From Planctomycetota bacterium (GTDB taxonomy: Bacteria; Planctomycetota; Planctomycetia; Pirellulales; Pirellulaceae): a DNA stretch of 18,427 bases. Positions 15,388 to 18,427 of this stretch are shown one piece after another. Both the position numbers and the translations under genes were made by a program. Each line of letters opens with the position of its first letter. The stretch's first letter is position 1. The notes beneath the pieces are model-generated. The model ran no database searches and was not told where the DNA came from. It saw nothing but the letters and a program-made list of their open reading frames with translations. Location of the stretch: positions 1 to 18,427 of the forward strand of contig JAEZAS010000402.1 in assembly GCA_023430365.1 (NCBI GenBank), written 5' to 3'.

Positions 15388-16314
15388 ATGATCGAACTCA
15401 AAGACTTCGGCAAGGACTACGGCGATTTTCGGGCGGTGGACTGCCTGAACCTGCACATCGCCGAAGGGGAAATGTTCGGCTTCATCGGCCCCAACGGCGC
15501 CGGCAAGAGCACGAGCATTCGCTTTCTGGCGACGCTGCTGAAGGCGAGTCGCGGCGAGGGGATCATCAACGGCCACAGCGTGACGCGCGACCCGATGGCG
15601 GTGCGGCACAGCGTCGGCTACATGCCCGACAACTTCGGCGTCTACGACGGGATGAAGGTCTGGGAGTTTTTGGACTTTTTCGCCGTCGCGTACCGGATCG
15701 GCAAGACGAAGCGGAAGCAGGTGATCGCCGACGTGCTCGAGCTATTGGACCTCGCGCACAAGCGGAACGACTACGTGAACGGCCTGTCGCGCGGCATGAA
15801 GCAGCGGTTGTGCCTGGCCAAGACGCTCGTCCACGATCCGCCGGTGCTGATCCTTGACGAACCTTCGAGCGGCCTCGACCCGCGGGCCCGCGTCGAGGTG
15901 AAAGCGCTGCTCAAGGAACTGCGGCGGATGGGCAAGACCATCCTGATCAGCAGCCACGTCCTCTCCGAGCTGGCTGACTGCTGCACGAGCGTCGGCATCA
16001 TCGAGCGAGGCCAATTGCTGATGAGCGGGCCGATCGCCGACGTCTATCGCAAGATCTCCGGCAACCGGGTGATCGAAGTCCGGTTCGTCGAGAACATGGA
16101 CGTCGGCCTGTCGGTCATCCGCAGCTGCCCTTACACGCGGAACGTGGCCGTCGACGTCAATAGCTGCTCGATCGAGCTGGAAACTGACGACCGCGGCATC
16201 GCCGAGCTGCTCAACCAGCTGGTCTACAACAAAGTGGTCCTCCGGAGCTACGCCGAACGCGATCCGACGCTGGAGGACGTGTTCATGATGGTGACGAAGG
16301 GGTTGGTGACGTAG
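15388..16314 (+). CDS. ABC transporter ATP-binding protein
   Basis: A 308-residue ATPase subunit of the CcmA/NatA type, which pairs with ABC-2 permeases. Walker A is GPNGAGKS at 34-41, the signature is LSRGMKQR at 133-140, Walker B is VLILDE at 153-158, the D-loop is SGLD at 161-164 and the switch histidine is H190. The Q-loop position reads GYMPDNFGVYD (77-87), with no glutamine, a form I associate with this subfamily. Residues 225-308 are the accessory C-terminal domain found in drug- and lipid-type exporters. It acts at the cytosolic face of the membrane. The upstream 920-residue gene is the likely partner. No permease gene follows within the window. The start has no clear ribosome-binding site, the leader being repeat sequence and a run of C. 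Confidence 0.95.
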   Translation: MIELKDFGKDYGDFRAVDCLNLHIAEGEMFGFIGPNGAGKSTSIRFLATLLKASRGEGIINGHSVTRDPMAVRHSVGYMPDNFGVYDGMKVWEFLDFFAVAYRIGKTKRKQVIADVLELLDLAHKRNDYVNGLSRGMKQRLCLAKTLVHDPPVLILDEPSSGLDPRARVEVKALLKELRRMGKTILISSHVLSELADCCTSVGIIERGQLLMSGPIADVYRKISGNRVIEVRFVENMDVGLSVIRSCPYTRNVAVDVNSCSIELETDDRGIAELLNQLVYNKVVLRSYAERDPTLEDVFMMVTKGLVT

Positions 16315-16348
16315 GACGAAGCGGATCAATGGACCGCCGAGGATCCCC

Positions 16349-16710
16349 GCCGGCTTCAGCCGGCGCTTGTTTGCCACCGGCTTCAGCCGCTGGAATGGGT
16401 GGCGCCGTGGGATTGCACCCTTTAGCCTGCTTCAGCAGGCTTCTCGACCTTGGGCTGGGTTTGGGTTCTGCCGGGGCTGAAGCCGCGGACAGAAGCCGGC
16501 TTGAAGCCGGCTGGGGGGAATTGGTCGCGTTGGTTCTGCATACCCCACCGGCTGAAGCCGGTGGCAGACGGGGAGCCGGCTTAAGCCGGCAAGCCCTTGT
16601 TCGTGGTGAAGTTGGTGGTGGGCCGGTGTGGGCCGGTGAATCTTGTTTAGTGTCGCCGCTCCGCGGCTTTCACTTGCGGGGCACCGATGACCCACGGCTT
16701 ACGCCGTGGG
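16349..16710. repeat. Field of CCGGCTTCAGCCGG-type hairpins
   Basis: At least seven short palindromes lie in 360 bases: 16349-16364, 16374-16393, 16424-16441, 16494-16512, 16545-16564, 16575-16590 and 16691-16710. Most share the core GGCTTCAGCC or its complement GGCTGAAGCC, with changes on both sides of the stem that keep pairing (CCTGCTTCAGCAGG, GCCGGCTTAAGCCGGC, CCCACGGCTTACGCCGTGGG). Spacing is irregular. The flanking sequence in the 449-base gap 16315-16763 shows no credible gene. The field lies between the ABC ATPase stop and the stop of the convergent TIGR03067 gene. Confidence 0.85.
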
Positions 16711-16763
16711 CTCTGATGGGGTCGCCGCTGCCGCGGCTGGCTTACGTGGCAGGCTCTTGAGCT

Positions 16764-17195
16764 TCACCGGCCCTTCTCGAACACCGCGAGGATCAGTTTG
16801 CTGTCCGGCGGGCTTTCGAAGGTGGTGGGGCGGTTTTTGACGCCAGGGTCGATGTGCAGGCAGATCGTCCAGCGGCCCTCCTCCAGCTTGTAGATGCCTT
16901 CGAGGGTCTGGCCGTCGGGGAGGACGACGTCGAGCAGCTTGGGGGTGGTCGTCGGGTCGAGTTTGAGCGTCAGTTCGAGGCCGTCGACTTCCTTGCCGTT
17001 TTGCAGCGTCACGACCTTACCATCGCGGATGCGGAGCGATGGTTGCTGATCGACTTCGCCGGGCGTGCCGCCGATTTCGAATTGCACCTTGCGCCAGTCG
17101 CCGCGCAGTTGGTCGAGATCCCCTTTCTCATCCGAGAGAGCGTGCGCGGGTAAGCAGGCAATGACCAGCACCAGGAAGACCAGTGGGCGACACAT
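16764..17195 (-). CDS. TIGR03067-type small secreted protein
   Basis: A 143-residue protein. The ATG at 17195 is chosen because it gives a signal peptide at once (MCRPLVFLVLVIACLPAHA, cleavage near residue 19) and is preceded by a good GAGGAG ribosome-binding site. A longer reading from 17246 would put 17 unrelated residues in front. The mature part matches the planctomycete-rich TIGR03067 domain: LRGDWRKVQFEIGG (30-43), a central strand LELTLKLDPTTTPKLLDV (73-90), LEGIYKLEEGRWTICL (98-113) and RPTTFESPPDSKLILAVFEK (122-141). The domain is a small beta-barrel-like unit of unknown function, often in many copies per genome. It probably acts in the periplasm. It has its own promoter. Confidence 0.88.
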   Translation of the reverse strand: MCRPLVFLVLVIACLPAHALSDEKGDLDQLRGDWRKVQFEIGGTPGEVDQQPSLRIRDGKVVTLQNGKEVDGLELTLKLDPTTTPKLLDVVLPDGQTLEGIYKLEEGRWTICLHIDPGVKNRPTTFESPPDSKLILAVFEKGR

Positions 17196-17239
17196 GGAAA
17201 CAACTCCTCTGGGAAAGGCCGACGTGGCGGCCCCGTACA

Positions 17240-17268
17240 TTGACAATTGTACATATTGTTAGTAAGAT
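17240..17268 (+). promoter_or_regulatory. Opposing promoter overlapping the TIGR03067 promoter
   Basis: On the plus strand, a perfect TTGACA (17240-17245) is followed after 17 bases by TAAGAT (17263-17268), a four-of-six match to the -10 consensus. It occupies the same DNA as the minus-strand promoter. It would start a leader of about 395 bases before the dehydrogenase remnant. Confidence 0.45.
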
Positions 17269-17273
17269 GTAAA
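17246..17273 (-). promoter_or_regulatory. Promoter of the TIGR03067 gene
   Basis: On the minus strand, TTTACA (17273-17268) and TACAAT (17251-17246) are separated by 16 bases. Each hexamer matches the consensus at five of six positions. The -10 box ends 50 bases before the ATG. The region is strongly AT-rich against a GC-rich background. Confidence 0.6.
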
Positions 17274-17668
17274 GAGTGTTGGCCACGGTTTCGGCCGGCG
17301 GAGCGTGAGCCGGTAGTGGGAGTTTGTTTGCCGCAGAGCCTGGGAGACGCCATCCCGCTTTCTCCTTCTCTGCGACAACGGGGTGTTGATTAACTCGGCA
17401 GGTTTATCAACAAGTTGGGGGCCCCTGTACCCGGGGTGGGTGTTGATAAACCCCGGCAGTTGATCAACAGCCAGGTGACGGAAGTTCACGTCGGCGGCGA
17501 GGAAGAGAAGTTGCGGAAGGGGAACCTCGGTTCCCTTAGTCTGGGAATGGTCCAGTGACGGACCGGGGGCCTGGGTGCGATGGGGCTGGCATGGTCTTCG
17601 CAGAAGTGGTGTTCGATGACAGCACGTTTTCGAGAGACACATCCGCTTCCTCCTGGAGATTGCCAGCT
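17269..17668. other. Long structured non-coding region before the dehydrogenase remnant
   Basis: No credible gene is seen in these 400 bases. The region holds a small hairpin CCGGC...GCCGG at 17295-17313, two 29-base palindromic units at 17384-17412 and 17441-17469, and a GGGAAC-CTCG-GTTCCC hairpin at 17520-17535 with no T-run after it. A GGAG sequence stands 10 bases before the ATG at 17669. Confidence 0.5.
17384..17469. repeat. Pair of 29-base palindromic units, TGTTGAT...ATCAACA
   Basis: Units at 17384-17412 and 17441-17469 each begin TGTTGAT and end ATCAACA. They are inverted copies of one another with about six differences, all in the inner part. Both are preceded by GGG, so the ten bases GGGTGTTGAT occur twice exactly. 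Start-to-start distance is 57 bases. The form suits a two-site operator for a dimeric DNA-binding protein or a pair of RNA hairpins. Confidence 0.6.
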
Positions 17669-18293
17669 ATGTCGGTCCGACTGAAACCGCTGAACCAGCA
17701 AGTGATGGTGATCACCGGGGCGTCGAGCGGCATCGGCATGGCGACGGCGCTGGCGGCTGGGCGTCAGGGAGCCAAGGTTGTGCTGGTGTCGCGCAACAAA
17801 GAGGCGCTGGGCGAGGTCGAGAAGCAGATTCAGGCAGCCGGCGGCACGGCGATGCACATCGTGGCCGACGTGAGCCAGCGCGAGGAGTTGCAGAAGGTCG
17901 CCGACACGACGACTCAGCACTTCGGCGGATTCGACACCTGGGTGAACAAACCTGCACGCCGCCGTGAAGCCGCATCGCGACATTTATGTGGGCGGCTCGG
18001 GGCCGGTGATGGTCGCCTCGCAGCGGCTGGCGCCGCGGATGTTCGACTGGCTCGGCGAGCGGGTGTTCATGGGGCAGCAGCGCACGAACGAGCCGCCGCG
18101 CAATCCGCGCGGGGCGTTATACGAGGCGGGCGAGGATGGCGAGACGCATGGCGATCATCCGGGCATTGCGACCTGGACGAGCGCCTACACGCGGGCGATG
18201 ACCCATCCGGTGATGACGGGGGCCCTGCTGGCGACGGCGGCGGGCGCGGTGGCGGCGATGCTGCTGACGGATGCGCCGCGGCGGAGGGGGTAG
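17669..18293 (+). pseudogene. Short-chain dehydrogenase/reductase, broken by internal deletion and frameshift
   Basis: The first 92 residues, from the ATG at 17669, are a normal SDR start: TGASSGIG cofactor loop at 16-23, VVLVSRN at 37-43, VADVSQREEL at 65-74 and FGGFDTWVN at 85-93. Where the family has NNAG, the frame runs into KPARRRE and then nonsense. From about 17950 a different frame reads HAAVKPHRDIYVGGSG, then a tail with QRLAPRMFDWLGERVFMGQQ and a hydrophobic C-terminus, ending at 18293. That is the usual C-terminal part of long SDRs of this type. The missing middle, roughly 120-130 codons by comparison with the family, contains the catalytic Ser-Tyr-Lys. The original frame stays open to the window edge. 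The product cannot be an active SDR. An assembly error is the main alternative. Confidence 0.82.
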
Positions 18294-18319
18294 GAGGTCG
18301 GATTTTGGATTTCAGATTT

Positions 18320-18344
18320 CAGGAGTCAGGAGTCAGGAGTCAGG
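18320..18344. repeat. Short tandem repeat, CAGGAGT x 3.6
   Basis: Three exact copies of the 7-base unit CAGGAGT at 18320-18340, then a partial fourth, 27 bases after the dehydrogenase remnant stop. It follows an AT-rich TTTTGGATTTCAGATTTCAG stretch. Confidence 0.8.
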
Positions 18345-18357
18345 GTGGCACGCCCAG

Positions 18358-18427
18358 GAGCGCAGCGATGGGTGTGGAAGCGCTTCACGACGCTTCGCCT
18401 ACGCACGCCACGCCCTTCGCTGCGCTC
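18358..18427. repeat. Inverted repeat with GAGCGCAGCG arms at window edge
   Basis: The sequence GAGCGCAGCGATGGGTG at 18358-18374 is matched by its complement at 18411-18427 with two differences. The outer arm may continue past the window edge. It resembles other interspersed hairpin repeats of the region. No gene is visible after 18293. Confidence 0.55.

Noticed and set aside
16349..16710. Possible CRISPR array
   Set aside because: The repeats differ in length and sequence, spacing is irregular, and there is no cas gene. They are hairpin repeats.
17520..17535. Intrinsic terminator
   Set aside because: The GGGAAC-CTCG-GTTCCC stem is short and no T-run follows.
17486..17983. 165-residue minus-strand frame opposite the dehydrogenase start
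   Set aside because: It is a mirror of the SDR N-terminal coding sequence and has no motif of its own.

Overview
The window reads as a piece of a high-GC planctomycete chromosome (Planctomycetota; a Pirellulales-like relative is my guess). The evidence is a TIGR03067-type secreted protein, a secreted PQQ-type beta-propeller that opens with a WPQFRGPTGQG motif, a DUF3500 protein, many starts with weak or no Shine-Dalgarno sequence, and gaps packed with several unrelated families of short hairpin repeats. No rRNA, tRNA, CRISPR array, transposase or phage gene was seen.

Layout. Bases 1-190 hold two facing copies of a CCCTCTCCC hairpin repeat. Bases 191-9329 carry six minus-strand genes. In transcription order they are RNase III (9329-8544), a PP-loop tRNA-thiolase-like protein (8370-7387), a leucine-rich-repeat lipoprotein (7370-6645, TTG start), a DUF3500 protein (6350-5307), a secreted PQQ-type propeller (5176-3911), and a 1124-residue fusion of fatty acyl-AMP ligase, acyl carrier protein and alpha-oxoamine synthase (3565-191). 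Two copies of a long inverted-repeat element sit in this run, each ending right against a stop codon. Bases 9460-11403 hold two plus-strand genes, a D-2-hydroxyacid dehydrogenase and a bestrophin-family membrane protein. They converge on a minus-strand DUF695/RraB-like protein (12163-11408). Bases 12507-16314 carry a 920-residue membrane-anchored lipoprotein-like protein and an ABC transporter ATPase, with no permease in view. A 450-bp field of hairpins follows, then a small TIGR03067 protein on the minus strand (17195-16764). Its promoter overlaps a promoter pointing the other way. The window ends in a short-chain dehydrogenase broken by an internal deletion and frameshift (17669-18293).

How the genes work together. 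The most notable gene is the ligase-ACP-synthase fusion. It looks like a one-chain route from a free fatty acid to a long-chain alpha-aminoketone, as in the first step of sphingolipid synthesis or in PigH-type chemistry. RNase III and the PP-loop protein are both RNA enzymes, but they are split by a repeat element. The large lipoprotein-like gene and the ABC ATPase probably form one transport or cell-surface unit. The remaining genes look like ordinary planctomycete neighbours with no clear shared pathway. I did not find a convincing multi-gene system that is wholly new. The best leads are the fusion enzyme, the altered PP-loop motif, the broken dehydrogenase and the structured intergenic DNA.
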